Source: Thermoflexus sp. (GTDB lineage Bacteria > Chloroflexota > Anaerolineae > Aggregatilineales > Aggregatilineaceae). Taken from it: a stretch of 64,000 bases of DNA. The first letter of the stretch is position 1. Each line of letters starts with the position of its first letter. A program made the position numbers and the translations under genes. Positions 43,068 to 52,234 of this stretch are shown piece by piece. The stretch is taken from positions 300 to 64,299 of the forward strand of contig DYGX01000017.1 in assembly GCA_020724465.1 (NCBI GenBank), in the 5' to 3' direction. A model generated the notes under the pieces. That model was not told the origin of the DNA and made no database searches. It worked only from the letters and a program-made list of their open reading frames with translations.

Positions 43068-43234
43068 GACGGCGGGTGTCCTCATAGGGTAATACGCAGC
43101 GTGCGCCGAAAAGTCGCCGGGGGGCGCGGCAGCGTTGCCCAGCAGCCGCGCACGCGGTGGGCGGGCGGCGCCTTTCCGTAGAATTAGACGCCTGCGCGCG
43201 CACAAAAGTTCCTCATTCCCCGCCCGATTGCCTG

Positions 43235-43243
43235 TGTTATAAT
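43235..43243 (+). promoter_or_regulatory. Extended -10 promoter of glyQS
   Basis: TGTTATAAT (TGn plus perfect TATAAT at 43238-43243). No strong -35, as usual for extended -10 promoters. Predicted start near 43250, leader about 50 nt. Confidence 0.55.
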
Positions 43244-43298
43244 GCTCGCGATCTGCTCTCATCCACCGCCGGCAGGCGGGCTTGCGAGGATGAACCGG

Positions 43299-46200
43299 AT
43301 GACAAAGCCGCTTTCTTTCCAAGACGTGATCATGACGCTGCACCAGTTCTGGATGGCGCAGGGCTGCGTGATGTGGCAGCCGCACAACGTGCAAGTCGGC
43401 GCCGGAACAGGCAACCCGGCGACGCTGCTGGCTGTGCTGGGGCCGGAGCCGTGGCGCGTGGGCTATGTCGAGCCAAGCGTCCGCCCGGATGACGGCCGCT
43501 ATGGCGAAAACCCGAACCGCATGCAGCTTCACTACCAGTACCAGGTCATCCTCAAACCCGATCCGGGGAACCCGCAGGAGCTCTATCTGGCGAGCCTGGA
43601 AGCCCTGGGGATCGACCGGCGCGCGCACGACATCCGCTTTGTTGAAGACAACTGGGAATCGCCGGCGCTGGGCGCGTGGGGCCTGGGCTGGGAAGTCTGG
43701 CTGGACGGCCAGGAGATCACGCAGTTCACCTATTTCCAGCAAGCGGGCGGGATCACGCTGGACCCGGTCAGTGTCGAGATCACCTATGGGCTGGAGCGGA
43801 TCGTGCTGGCGCTGCAGGGCAAAAATTCAGTCTGGGAGATCGACTGGAACGATCGGGTCACCTATGGCGACCTGCGCCTGCAGAGCGAGATCGAGCACTG
43901 CCGCTATTACTTCGAGATCGCGGATGTGGCCGGGCTGAAGCAGACGTACGATGTCTACGAGCGCGAGGCGCAGCGCGCGCTGGCGGCAGGCGCGATCGCC
44001 CCGGCGTACGATTATGTGCTCAAATGCAGCCATCTGTTCAACGTGCTGGACACGCGCGGCGCGATCGGCGTGACGGAGCGCGCGGCCTACTTCCGCCGTA
44101 TGCGCGAGATGACGCGCCGGGTCGCGCTTGCCTACGCCGAGCAGCGCCAGCGCCTGGAGTATCCGCTGCTGGAGCGAGCGGCGGGCTGGGCGGAGACGAC
44201 TCAGCGCATCCGCACGCAGCCGGCCAGCGTGCCGCCGGCTGAGCCGTCGGACTTTTTGCTGGAGCTGGGCACCGAAGAGCTGCCCGCCGGCGATCTGGCG
44301 TCTGCACTGGCGCAGCTTGAGAGCGCCGTGCCCGCGCTGCTGGCCGAATTGCGGCTCGATCATGGCGAGGTGCGGGTGATGGGTACGCCGCGCCGCCTGG
44401 TGGTGCTGGTGCACGACCTGGCTCCACGCCAGCGCGACGAAGAGTCGTGGATCAAGGGGCCGCCCGCCGGGCGCGCGTTCGACAGCGACGGCCGCCCGAC
44501 GAAAGCAGCGGAAGGTTTCGCGCGCGGCAAGGGCGTGAGCGTAGACGCGCTCGAAGTGCGCGCGGTCGATGGCGGCGAGTACGTCGGCGCACTGGTGCGC
44601 CAGGCCGGGCGCCCGACGGTGGACGTGCTGGCCGAGGCGCTGCCGGACCTGATCGCCGGGGTGAAGTTCGCCAAGTCGATGCGCTGGAACGAGAGCGGCG
44701 TGAGCTTTTCGCGCCCGCTGCGCTGGATCGTGGCGCTGCTGGGCAGCCACCTGATCCCCTTCAGCTACGCCGGGGTCGATAGCGGCGCGACGACGCGCGG
44801 TATCCGCCCGCTTGGCTCGCCGGAGATTGTGCTGGGCAGCGTCAAGTCGTATTTCGAGGCGCTCGATGCGCAGGGCGTTATTCTGGACGTGCGCGCCCGG
44901 CGCGAGGCGATCCGCGCCCAGGCGCAGGCGCTGGCCGAAGAAGTGGGCGGGACGATCCCCGACGACGACGATCTGCTGGATGAGGTGACGAATCTGGTCG
45001 AGCGGCCCACCGCGCTGCGCGGCACGTTCGACCGCCGCTATCTGCATCTGCCGCGCGAAGTGCTGGTCGGCGTGATGCGCAAGCACCAACGGTATTTCCC
45101 GGTTGAGGATGCGCAGGGGCAACTGCTGCCCTATTTTATCGCGGTGCGCAACGGCGACGCGGAGCAGCTTGAGACGGTGATCGCCGGCAACGAGCACGTG
45201 CTGCACGCCCGCTTTGCCGACGCAGCCTATTTCTACCAGTCCGACACCCAGAAGCGGCTCGACGACTTTCTGCCGCGCCTGGAAACGCTGACCTTCCAGG
45301 AGAAGCTCGGCTCCATGCGCGACAAGACCGGGCGGCTGGTCGCGCTGGTGTCCCCACTGGGCGATCTGCTTGGCGTGCGCGGCGCGGATCTCGAGGCGGC
45401 GGCCCGCGCGGCGCAGCTTGCCAAAGCCGATCTCGCCACGCAGATGGTGGTGGAGATGACCTCGCTGCAAGGGAGCATGGGGCGCATCTACGCCCGCCAC
45501 CAGGGCGAGTCGGACGCGGTCGCCGACGCCATCTTCGAGCACTGGCTGCCACGCAGCGCGGGCGATATCCTGCCGCGCAGCGCGCCCGGCGTGTTGCTGG
45601 CCCTGGCCGACCGGCTCGACAGCCTGGTGGGGCTGTTTGCTGCCGGGCTGGCGCCGACTGCCAGCGCCGATCCCTTCGCGTTGCGGCGGGCGGCGCTGGG
45701 CGTGGTCCAGATCGTGCTGGAGCGCGGCCTCGATCTCGATCTGCACGAGGCGGTGCAGCGCGTGGCCGAAGTCCAGCCGCTGGATGTCAGCGAGGCGGTT
45801 CGGCGCGAGGTGGTGGACTTCATCGTCGGGCGGCTCGACGTGCTGCTCCACGAACAGGGCTGGCCCCACGACGTGATCGCGGCGGTGCTGGCCGAGCAGG
45901 GGCACAATCCGGCGCGGGCGCTGCAAGGCGTGCGCGAGCTGGCCGCCTGGGTCGAGCGCCCGGACTGGCCGCTGATCCTCGACAATTACGCGCGCTGCGT
46001 GCGCATCACGCGTGGGGACGCGGAACGGTACGCGGTCGATCCGGCGCGCTTCGAGGACGATGCCGAGCGCGCACTGTATGAGGCCCTGCAGGCTGCCACC
46101 GGGCAACTTGCGCCCGATGACAATGTGGACGCGTTCCTGACCGCGTTCGAGCCGCTGGTCCCGGTGATCCAGCGTTTCTTCGAGGCGGTGCTGGTCAACG

Positions 46201-46301
46201 CCGAGGACGAAGCGCTCCGCCGCAACCGTCACGGGTTGCTGCAAGCGGTCGCCGCGCTGGCGGATGGCCGCGCCGATCTGAGCGAGCTGGCGGGGTTCTG
46301 A
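43299..46301 (+). CDS. glyQS: Glycyl-tRNA synthetase, alpha and beta subunits fused
   Basis: 1000 aa. Residues 1-290 are the class II catalytic alpha subunit ([76 protein letters not shown]). A short linker leads to the beta subunit from about residue 323 ([24 protein letters not shown]), with the HD-like and anticodon-binding regions ([72 protein letters not shown]). In most bacteria glyQ and glyS are separate genes giving an alpha2beta2 enzyme; fused forms occur in Chlamydia and plastids. ATG 43299 has GAGG eight bases before it. No frameshift or stop interrupts the joint. Confidence 0.96.
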   Translation: MTKPLSFQDVIMTLHQFWMAQGCVMWQPHNVQVGAGTGNPATLLAVLGPEPWRVGYVEPSVRPDDGRYGENPNRMQLHYQYQVILKPDPGNPQELYLASLEALGIDRRAHDIRFVEDNWESPALGAWGLGWEVWLDGQEITQFTYFQQAGGITLDPVSVEITYGLERIVLALQGKNSVWEIDWNDRVTYGDLRLQSEIEHCRYYFEIADVAGLKQTYDVYEREAQRALAAGAIAPAYDYVLKCSHLFNVLDTRGAIGVTERAAYFRRMREMTRRVALAYAEQRQRLEYPLLERAAGWAETTQRIRTQPASVPPAEPSDFLLELGTEELPAGDLASALAQLESAVPALLAELRLDHGEVRVMGTPRRLVVLVHDLAPRQRDEESWIKGPPAGRAFDSDGRPTKAAEGFARGKGVSVDALEVRAVDGGEYVGALVRQAGRPTVDVLAEALPDLIAGVKFAKSMRWNESGVSFSRPLRWIVALLGSHLIPFSYAGVDSGATTRGIRPLGSPEIVLGSVKSYFEALDAQGVILDVRARREAIRAQAQALAEEVGGTIPDDDDLLDEVTNLVERPTALRGTFDRRYLHLPREVLVGVMRKHQRYFPVEDAQGQLLPYFIAVRNGDAEQLETVIAGNEHVLHARFADAAYFYQSDTQKRLDDFLPRLETLTFQEKLGSMRDKTGRLVALVSPLGDLLGVRGADLEAAARAAQLAKADLATQMVVEMTSLQGSMGRIYARHQGESDAVADAIFEHWLPRSAGDILPRSAPGVLLALADRLDSLVGLFAAGLAPTASADPFALRRAALGVVQIVLERGLDLDLHEAVQRVAEVQPLDVSEAVRREVVDFIVGRLDVLLHEQGWPHDVIAAVLAEQGHNPARALQGVRELAAWVERPDWPLILDNYARCVRITRGDAERYAVDPARFEDDAERALYEALQAATGQLAPDDNVDAFLTAFEPLVPVIQRFFEAVLVNAEDEALRRNRHGLLQAVAALADGRADLSELAGF

Positions 46302-46309
46302 GCGAAGAG

Positions 46310-46427
46310 CAGCAAAGAACAGCTAAAGACAGCCAAAGACAGCCAAAGGCAGCGAAGAACAGTAAAGCGCTTTGCTGCTTTTAGCTGTATCTGGCTGTTT
46401 TTGGCTCCTTCTAGCTGCTTTTAGCCG
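46310..46427. repeat. Twelve decamer repeats forming a long inverted repeat
   Basis: Six direct copies of CAGCNAAAGA-like units (46310-46369) are followed by six units of the reverse form, NTTTTAGCTG-like (46370-46427). Aligned as a hairpin, each left unit faces a right unit with the same core (CAGCC opposite GGCTG, CAGCT opposite AGCTG). It begins nine bases past the glyQS stop and ends exactly at the -35 of the next promoter. Confidence 0.9.
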
Positions 46428-46456
46428 TTGACAACCGCGCGCCCGTTTCTTACAAT
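46428..46456 (+). promoter_or_regulatory. Consensus sigma70 promoter of the ABC-F leader
   Basis: Perfect TTGACA at 46428-46433, 17-bp spacer, TACAAT at 46451-46456. Start expected near 46463, 270 bases before the ABC-F start codon. Confidence 0.85.
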
Positions 46457-46529
46457 GAAGGGCGTCGGGGCGGGAGCGCGGCAAAGCGCTTGCCACTCCG
46501 TCTATCGTCGAGCGAGCGAAAGGTCACCT

Positions 46530-46559
46530 ATGGTGCGCAGCGAGGTTCCTCAGCGCTAA
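46530..46559 (+). CDS. Leader peptide ORF MVRSEVPQR
   Basis: Nine codons, ATG to TAA, preceded by AAAGG with a 6-base spacer. It lies in the transcribed leader of the ABC-F gene, upstream of a terminator. Codons cover GCGC...GAGG/CCTC...GCGC self-pairing (46534-46556), so a stalled ribosome would change the RNA fold. Translation is inferred. Confidence 0.55.
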   Translation: MVRSEVPQR

Positions 46560-46639
46560 GACCCCTTGGGCTGCTTGTGCTGACCTTGTCGCGCGCCACC
46601 TGACGTTTTGCTGCTTGCCGTCACATCACTGCCGACTTG

Positions 46640-46672
46640 CGCCGCACCGGGCTGTCCGGGGCGGCGTTTTTT
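46640..46672 (+). terminator. Intrinsic terminator inside the ABC-F leader
   Basis: Stem CGCCGCACCGG / CCGGGGCGGCG with one mismatch and a 5-nt loop, then TTTTTTG. It lies 60 bases before the ABC-F start. Confidence 0.85.
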
Positions 46673-46731
46673 GTTGGGTATCGCATCGCAGCCGGCAAGC
46701 AGCACGGATCGACGAGAAGGGCAAACCCGTT

Positions 46732-48387
46732 ATGCTAACCGTCTCCAACCTGAGCAAAACCTTCCCCGGCGCCGGTGCGCCGATCCTCGACCGGATCAGC
46801 TTCACCGTCAACGCGGGCGAGCGCGCCGGCCTGATCGGCCCGAACGGCGCGGGCAAAACCACCCTGCTGCGCCTGATCGTGGGTGAGATCGCGCCGGATG
46901 CGGGCAGCGTTCAGTTCAATCCGCCCGCGCTGCGCATCGGCTATCTGGCGCAGGGACTGAGCGTGCCGGACCATCGGACCGTGGGCGACGTGCTCTATCC
47001 CGACGCGGCGGCGTTGCGTGCCGCCGAAGCGGAGCTTGAGCGGCTGGCGGACGCGCTGGCCTCGGCCCCGGATGGCGCGCTGGATCGCCTGACGGCAGCG
47101 TACAGCGCCGCGCTGGAGCGTCTCGAAACGCTCAGCGCGCAGTTTGACCCGGCGACGGGCGAGCGGATTCTCGCCGGGCTGGGGCTGGCGGATGTCCCGC
47201 TCGACTGGCCGGCGGCGGCGCTCTCCGGCGGGCAGAAGACGCGCCTCGGATTGGCCGCGCTGCTGGTGCGCGATCCGCAGCTTTTGATCCTGGACGAGCC
47301 GACCAACCATCTCGACGTGACCGCGCTGGAGTGGCTTGAGGGATGGCTGGCGAGCTTCCCTGGCGGCGCGTTGATCGTCTCGCACGACCGTACCTTCCTC
47401 GACCAGACGGTGAACCGCATTGTCGCGCTGGACGATCACACGCACACGGCACGCGTCTTCGAGGGCACGTACAGCGACTATGTGGCGGCGGTCCAATCGG
47501 AGCTGGACCGGCAGTGGGCGCGCTGGCGCGATCAACAGGTGGAGATCGCGCGCTTGCAGAGCGACGCCCGGCAGACAATGGCGCGCGCGGTCCGCAAAGA
47601 GAACGCCACGAAGGACAGCACGCAGCGGCGCTATGCCCGCAAAGTCGCGCAGCGCGCCAAGGCGAAGGAAACGCGCCTGCGCCGCTATCTGGAAGCCGCC
47701 GAGCGGGTCGACAAGCCGCGCCAGACCTGGTCGCTCAAGCTCGACTTTGGCGATCTGCCGCCGACCGGGCAGGATGTGGCCTTGCTGGAAGACCTGGCGA
47801 TCGGCTACGACCCCGCCGCCCCGCTGCTGCGCGATCTGAATCTGACGCTGCGGGCGGGCGAGCGGGTCGCCGTGCTGGGTCCGAACGGTCACGGCAAGAG
47901 CACGCTGCTAAAGACCATCGTGGGCGAAGTGCCGCCGCTGGCCGGGCGCGTGCGGCTCGGCGCGAGCATCCGCATCGGCTATCTGGCGCAGGAGCAGGAG
48001 ATTCTGGACCCGGACAGCACCGCGCTGGCGATCATCCAGACCGAGGCGCCGTTGAATCACACCGACGCGCGCTCGTTCCTGCACTACTTCCTGTTCAGCG
48101 GGGATGACGTCTTCACGCCGGTGCGCGATCTGAGCTACGGCGAGCGGGCGCGGCTGATGCTGGCAGTGCTGGTGGCGCGCGGCGCGAACCTGCTGGTGCT
48201 GGACGAGCCGATCAACCATCTCGACGTCCCCTCGCGGGAGCAGTTCGAGCAGGCGCTGGCGGCCTTCCAGGGGAGCGTGCTGGCGGTGGTCCACGACCGC
48301 TATTTCGTGGATAAGTTCGCGACGACCGTCTGGCACATCGAAGACGGCAGGCTGACCGAGCACGTCCGCGAGCCGCTGCTGGCGTGA
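46732..48387 (+). CDS. ABC-F family ATPase (ribosome-associated)
   Basis: 551 aa, two ATPase domains without membrane segments. Domain 1: Walker A LIGPNGAGKTTLL, signature ALSGGQKTRLGLA, Walker B LLILDEPTNHLD. Domain 2: LGPNGHGKSTLL, signature DLSYGERARLMLA, Walker B LLVLDEPINHLD, where Thr of the usual DEPTNHLD is Ile. Between them a charged linker of about 70 residues (DRQWARWRDQQVEIARLQSDARQT...) forms the P-site tRNA interaction helix pair. Such proteins enter the ribosomal E site; some protect against antibiotics, others aid stalled ribosomes. The attenuator-like leader suggests the resistance-type role, by inference. Confidence 0.92.
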   Translation: MLTVSNLSKTFPGAGAPILDRISFTVNAGERAGLIGPNGAGKTTLLRLIVGEIAPDAGSVQFNPPALRIGYLAQGLSVPDHRTVGDVLYPDAAALRAAEAELERLADALASAPDGALDRLTAAYSAALERLETLSAQFDPATGERILAGLGLADVPLDWPAAALSGGQKTRLGLAALLVRDPQLLILDEPTNHLDVTALEWLEGWLASFPGGALIVSHDRTFLDQTVNRIVALDDHTHTARVFEGTYSDYVAAVQSELDRQWARWRDQQVEIARLQSDARQTMARAVRKENATKDSTQRRYARKVAQRAKAKETRLRRYLEAAERVDKPRQTWSLKLDFGDLPPTGQDVALLEDLAIGYDPAAPLLRDLNLTLRAGERVAVLGPNGHGKSTLLKTIVGEVPPLAGRVRLGASIRIGYLAQEQEILDPDSTALAIIQTEAPLNHTDARSFLHYFLFSGDDVFTPVRDLSYGERARLMLAVLVARGANLLVLDEPINHLDVPSREQFEQALAAFQGSVLAVVHDRYFVDKFATTVWHIEDGRLTEHVREPLLA

Positions 48388-48400
48388 GGCGTAAAGAATC

Positions 48401-48442
48401 AACCAGGGCGTGCAGTCGCTGAACCGCACGCCCTGGTTTTTC
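48401..48442. terminator. Bidirectional terminator between the ABC-F and E2 genes
   Basis: Perfect 13-bp arms AACCAGGGCGTGC / GCACGCCCTGGTT with a 12-nt loop; TTTTTC follows on the plus strand. It lies between converging genes. Confidence 0.9.
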
Positions 48443-48463
48443 TTCGCGCAACAATCGTGCTTG

Positions 48464-49852
48464 TTACTCCCACCCTTCCAGCCGCTTGACGATGTCCGCC
48501 ATGAACCAGTCGGCGGACGCGCCGTCCAGCACGCGGTGGTCGAACGTCAGCGTCAGATAGACCATCGGACGCACGGCGATCGCGTCGTCGTCCAGCACGA
48601 CGACCCGCTTCTGGATCGCGCCGACGCCCAGGATAGCGGTCTGCGGCTGGTTGATGATCGGCGTGGCGAACAGGCTGCCCGCGACGCCGTGATTGGTGAT
48701 GGTGAACGTGCCGCCCTGGACCTCGTCGGGCTGCAAGGCGTTCTGCCGGGCGCGGCCCGCCAGGTCGTTGATCTGCCGAGCAAGCCCGATCAGCGACAGC
48801 TCGTCGGCGCGCTTGATGACCGGCACGATCAACCCTTCGTCGAGCGCCGTGGCGATCCCCAGGTTGACTTCCGGCTTGAGCAAAATGCCGTCGTCGGTCC
48901 ACTCGCTGTTGACCAGCGGGTGGCGGCGCAGGGCTTCGGCGGTCGCGGCGGCGAAATAGGCGGTGAAGGTCAGGTTGACACCCCGCGCGGCGAAATCCGC
49001 CTTGTGCGCCTCGCGGTGGGCGACCACGCGGCTCAGATCCGCCTCGAAGACGGTCGTGACGTGCGGCGCGGTTTGGAGCTTGCTGCGGACCATATGCTCG
49101 GCGATACGGCGGCGCATGGTCGAGAGCGGGATCAGCTCGCCGGGCTTGCCTGGCGCGGGCGGCGCCTTGTGCACGTGGTCGGCGGGCGCGGGACGGGCCT
49201 GCTCTGCGGCGGGCGCGGCAGCCGGTTTTTGGTACAGGTCGTCGGTCGGCTTGAACAGATCGCCGGTGCCGGGCTGTTCCCAGGGCGGAAGTTCCACCTC
49301 GGCGGTCTGGGGCGCGCCGCGCTCAAGATAGGCCAGGACGTCTTTCTTGGTCACGCGGCCGCCGCGCCCCGTGCCGCGCACCCGGCTCAGATCGATGTTG
49401 TGCTCTGCCGCCATGCGCGCTACCACCGGCGTGACGTGCGGCATCCCCGCGCGGTTCCCGCTCGACGAATCACCCCCGGCACGCGGGGGCGCGGCACCGG
49501 CCTGTTGCGCGGCGATCGCCTGCGGCGCCTGCCCGGTGACCGGCTCCGGCACGGACTCGGACGGCGGGGCGTGGTGCGTCTCGGCGGGCGGCGCCTGGGC
49601 CGGGATTTCCTCGCCCGGCTGCCCGATGACCGCCAGCACCGTTCCGGCGGGGACGGTCTGCCCCTCGCTGACGTAGATTTTCAGCAGCGTGCCGCTCGCC
49701 GAAGCGGTGACCTCGGACGTGACTTTGTCGGTTTCGACTTCGAGCAGCGGCTCGTATTCCCTGACCGGGTCGCCTTCCTGCTTGAGCCACCGGCCAACGG
49801 TCCCCTCAACCACACTCTCGCCCATCTGGGGCATGATCACGCTGGTTGGCAT
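48464..49852 (-). CDS. 2-oxoacid dehydrogenase E2 (dihydrolipoyl acyltransferase)
   Basis: 462 aa. Lipoyl domain at 1-80 with the modified Lys in EVETDKVTSEV; a Pro/Ala linker; a peripheral subunit-binding domain (VTPVVARMAAEHNIDLSRVRGTGRGGRVTKKDVLAYL); a second linker; and the acyltransferase core with the catalytic motif LTLTFDHRVLDGASADWFM (His and Asp) and GTFTITNHGVAGSLFATPIINQPQTAILGVG. Together with E1 alpha and beta upstream it makes a pyruvate or branched-chain 2-oxoacid dehydrogenase complex. GAGGGAG lies before ATG 49852. The E3 gene is not in the window. Confidence 0.93.
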   Translation of the reverse strand: MPTSVIMPQMGESVVEGTVGRWLKQEGDPVREYEPLLEVETDKVTSEVTASASGTLLKIYVSEGQTVPAGTVLAVIGQPGEEIPAQAPPAETHHAPPSESVPEPVTGQAPQAIAAQQAGAAPPRAGGDSSSGNRAGMPHVTPVVARMAAEHNIDLSRVRGTGRGGRVTKKDVLAYLERGAPQTAEVELPPWEQPGTGDLFKPTDDLYQKPAAAPAAEQARPAPADHVHKAPPAPGKPGELIPLSTMRRRIAEHMVRSKLQTAPHVTTVFEADLSRVVAHREAHKADFAARGVNLTFTAYFAAATAEALRRHPLVNSEWTDDGILLKPEVNLGIATALDEGLIVPVIKRADELSLIGLARQINDLAGRARQNALQPDEVQGGTFTITNHGVAGSLFATPIINQPQTAILGVGAIQKRVVVLDDDAIAVRPMVYLTLTFDHRVLDGASADWFMADIVKRLEGWE

Positions 49853-49865
49853 CGCCGTCGCTCCC

Positions 49866-50852
49866 TCAGTACGCCGCCAGGTCGCGGATGGCGTCCGCGA
49901 TGGTGTCCGGGTTCGGCATATAGAAGTCTTGCATCGTGTGGGCGAACGGCACGCCCGGCCGGTCGGGGCCGGTCAGGCGGCGGATCGGCCCGTCCATGTA
50001 CTCGAACGCCTCGTCGCTGAGCAGCGCCGCGATCTCCGCGCCATATCCCAGAAAGCGGTTGTCCTCGTACACGATCAGCGCCTTGCCGGTCTTCTTGAAC
50101 GACTCCAGCACGGTTTTTGTGTCCAGCGGGACAAGCGTGCGCAGGTCGACCACCTGGCAGGAAATCCCGTCCCGTTGGGCGACCATCTCCGCCGCCTGAA
50201 GCACGTAGTAATGCATCATGCCATAGGCGTAGACGGTGACATCCGTGCCCTCGCGCGTCACCGCCGCCGGACCGATCGGAACGGTGTACTCGCCGGGGGG
50301 CACCTCGCCTTTGATCAGGCGATAGCCCTTTTTCGGCTCGAAGACCATCACCGGGTTCGGGTCGCGCACGGCGCTTTTCAGCAGCCCTTTGGCGTCGTAA
50401 GGATTGCTGGGGACGACGATCTTCAAGCCCGGCCGGTGCGCGAAGAACGCCTCGACGCTCTGCGAGTGATACAGCCCGCCGCCGATCCCGCCGCCATAGG
50501 GCGCGCGGATAACCATCGGCACGTTCCAGTCGCCGCCGGTGCGGTAGTAGATCAGCGCTGCTTCGTTGACGATCTGGTTGAAGGCCGGGAAGATGTAGTC
50601 CGCGAACTGGATCTCGCAGATCGGGCGCATCCCCACCATCGCCGCGCCGATGCCGATCGCGACGATGCTCAGCTCGGCCAGCGGGGAGTCGATCACCCGG
50701 TCGGGGCCGTACTTGTCATACAGACCCTGCGTGGCGCGGAACACGCCGCCGCGCCGCCCGACGTCCTCGCCGGTGATGAAGACGCGCTCGTCGCGCTCCA
50801 TCTCCTCGTCCATGGCCTGGCGCAGGGCTTCGATCAAGGTGATTTCAGGCAT
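49866..50852 (-). CDS. 2-oxoacid dehydrogenase E1 beta subunit
   Basis: 328 aa. Transketolase-like pyrimidine-binding domain and C-terminal domain. Typical segments: EMERDERVFITGEDVGRRGGVFRATQGLYDKYGPDRVIDSPLAE, IQFADYIFPAFNQIVNEAA, RAPYGGGIGGGLYHSQSVEAFF and VPSNPYDAKGLLKSAVRDPNPV. It pairs with E1 alpha to bind thiamine diphosphate and decarboxylate the 2-oxoacid. Lies 13 bases upstream of the E2 gene and 73 after E1 alpha. Confidence 0.94.
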   Translation of the reverse strand: MPEITLIEALRQAMDEEMERDERVFITGEDVGRRGGVFRATQGLYDKYGPDRVIDSPLAELSIVAIGIGAAMVGMRPICEIQFADYIFPAFNQIVNEAALIYYRTGGDWNVPMVIRAPYGGGIGGGLYHSQSVEAFFAHRPGLKIVVPSNPYDAKGLLKSAVRDPNPVMVFEPKKGYRLIKGEVPPGEYTVPIGPAAVTREGTDVTVYAYGMMHYYVLQAAEMVAQRDGISCQVVDLRTLVPLDTKTVLESFKKTGKALIVYEDNRFLGYGAEIAALLSDEAFEYMDGPIRRLTGPDRPGVPFAHTMQDFYMPNPDTIADAIRDLAAY

Positions 50853-50925
50853 TCAGTTCCAGCTCCTCAAATAAACACATCCCTGGTGGCGGCGCTCAGC
50901 CGCGTAACGATTTTTTTCCTCAGTA

Positions 50926-51951
50926 TCAGACCCGGTCGTCCGGCGCGAAGACGGGGAAGAGCGTGTCTTCGGGCGGCGGATAGGGCGCGGCTTCGGCGGC
51001 GGCGTGCGCCTCGTCCACTTCCTGGCGCACCCGCTCTTCGATCTCCGCGATGGCGTCGTCGTCCAGCAGGCCGCGCTCGCGCAGGTAGACCTGGAAGCGG
51101 AGAATCGCGTCACGCTTCTTCCACTCCTCGACCTCGTCGCGCGAGCGGTAGGTGCGGTCGTCGTCGTCGGACGAGTGCGGCACCGGGCGGTAGGTCTTGG
51201 CTTCGACCAGGGTCGCGCCCTGGCCGGAGCGCGCCCGCTCGACGGCCTCGCGCATGACGCAGTACGAGGCGAGCACGTCGTTTCCGTCCACGATGGCGCC
51301 CGCGATGCCGAACATCGGCGCGCGGTCGGCCACGTTGGGGACCGCCATCTGCAGGTGAACGGGCACGGAGATGGCGTAAATGTTGTTCTGAACCAGGCAG
51401 ACCAGCGGGAGCTGGTGGACCCCGGCCCAGTTAAGCCCTTCGTAAAAATCGCCTTCGCTGGTCGAGCCTTCACCCAGGGTCACGATCACAACGCGATCGT
51501 CGCCGCGCAGCTTGCAGGCCAGCGCCGCGCCTGCCGCCTGGGGGACCTGCGTGGCAACCGGGCTGGACGACGAGAGCATGCCCAGCTTGCGGCTGCTCCA
51601 GTGCGAGGGCATCTGGCGCGAGCCGCTGGTCGGCTCGCCGGCCTTGCCGAACACGGCCAGCATGAAATCGAGCGGGGTCAGGCCCAGCGAGAGGCTGAAG
51701 GCCAGATCGCGGTAATACAGCGACGCGTAGTCATGGCCGCGCCGCATGGCGTAAGCCGCGCCGACCTGCACGCCCTCGTGCCCGATGCCCGAGATGTGAA
51801 AGGCGATCTTGCCCTGGCGGTGCAGAATCCAGACGCGCTCGTCCAGCCGCCGGGCGCGCACCATCTGCCAGTACATCTCCAGCAGCGTCTGATCGTCCAG
51901 ATCAATCCCCGTGTCATCGATCTGGTGCGCGGTCTGTAAATCGGTGGCCAT
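50926..51951 (-). CDS. 2-oxoacid dehydrogenase E1 alpha subunit (branched-chain type)
   Basis: 341 aa. Thiamine diphosphate-binding motif GDDRVVIVTLGEGSTSEGDFYEGLNWA...LVCLVQNNIYAIS (GDG replaced by GEG, then NN). The phosphorylation-loop equivalent TYRPVPHSSDDDDRTYRS matches branched-chain oxoacid dehydrogenase alpha subunits (PHSSDDD) more closely than pyruvate dehydrogenase. The opening LLEMYWQMVRARRLDERVWILHRQGKIAFHISGIGHEGVQVG is also of that type. Substrate assignment as branched-chain is therefore favoured but not proven. ATG 51951 has TAGGAG upstream; a TATAAT on the minus strand at 52091-52086 may be its -10. Confidence 0.92.
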   Translation of the reverse strand: MATDLQTAHQIDDTGIDLDDQTLLEMYWQMVRARRLDERVWILHRQGKIAFHISGIGHEGVQVGAAYAMRRGHDYASLYYRDLAFSLSLGLTPLDFMLAVFGKAGEPTSGSRQMPSHWSSRKLGMLSSSSPVATQVPQAAGAALACKLRGDDRVVIVTLGEGSTSEGDFYEGLNWAGVHQLPLVCLVQNNIYAISVPVHLQMAVPNVADRAPMFGIAGAIVDGNDVLASYCVMREAVERARSGQGATLVEAKTYRPVPHSSDDDDRTYRSRDEVEEWKKRDAILRFQVYLRERGLLDDDAIAEIEERVRQEVDEAHAAAEAAPYPPPEDTLFPVFAPDDRV

Positions 51952-52234
51952 AGGCTGCTCCTAAAACTAAGTGTCGGGAGAAGTGCGGATCGACTGTGTG
52001 GGGCCAGCAGAGGGGGCGGTGATGGGGTGAATGGCGCTACACGCAGCACCCAGGCGGTGGGACTCTGACTGGCCCGTTTGATCCGATTATATACGATAAT
52101 GATGAAAATATCCGACTTTATTGCCCGTGCGCCGGGCCGCGTTCCCCTCTGGCGCAACGGCTCCCCGCCCCGTACAATGAGGGGTTGGCTTGTTTGTGGA
52201 TTGCCTGGCTTGCTGATCGAAAGCAGAGTGATAC

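Larger units (their letters stand above)
46463..46731 (+). promoter_or_regulatory. Leader of the ABC-F gene with probable transcription attenuator
   Basis: Starting near 46463 the leader has a first stem (GGAG..GGCAA / TTGCC.CTCC, 46474-46500), a 9-codon ORF (46530-46559), a hairpin TGACG/CGTCA (46601-46623) and an intrinsic terminator (46640-46672), all before the ABC-F ATG at 46732. The ORF segment can also pair loosely with 46584-46600. This order is that of attenuators controlling ribosome-protection genes. Confidence 0.65.

Noticed and set aside
43250-43298. T-box or glycine riboswitch ahead of glyQS
   Set aside because: The leader from the extended -10 promoter is only about 50 nt, too short for either.
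46310-46427. Decamer array as a CRISPR array
   Set aside because: Units are only 10 bases without spacers and turn into the inverted orientation halfway.
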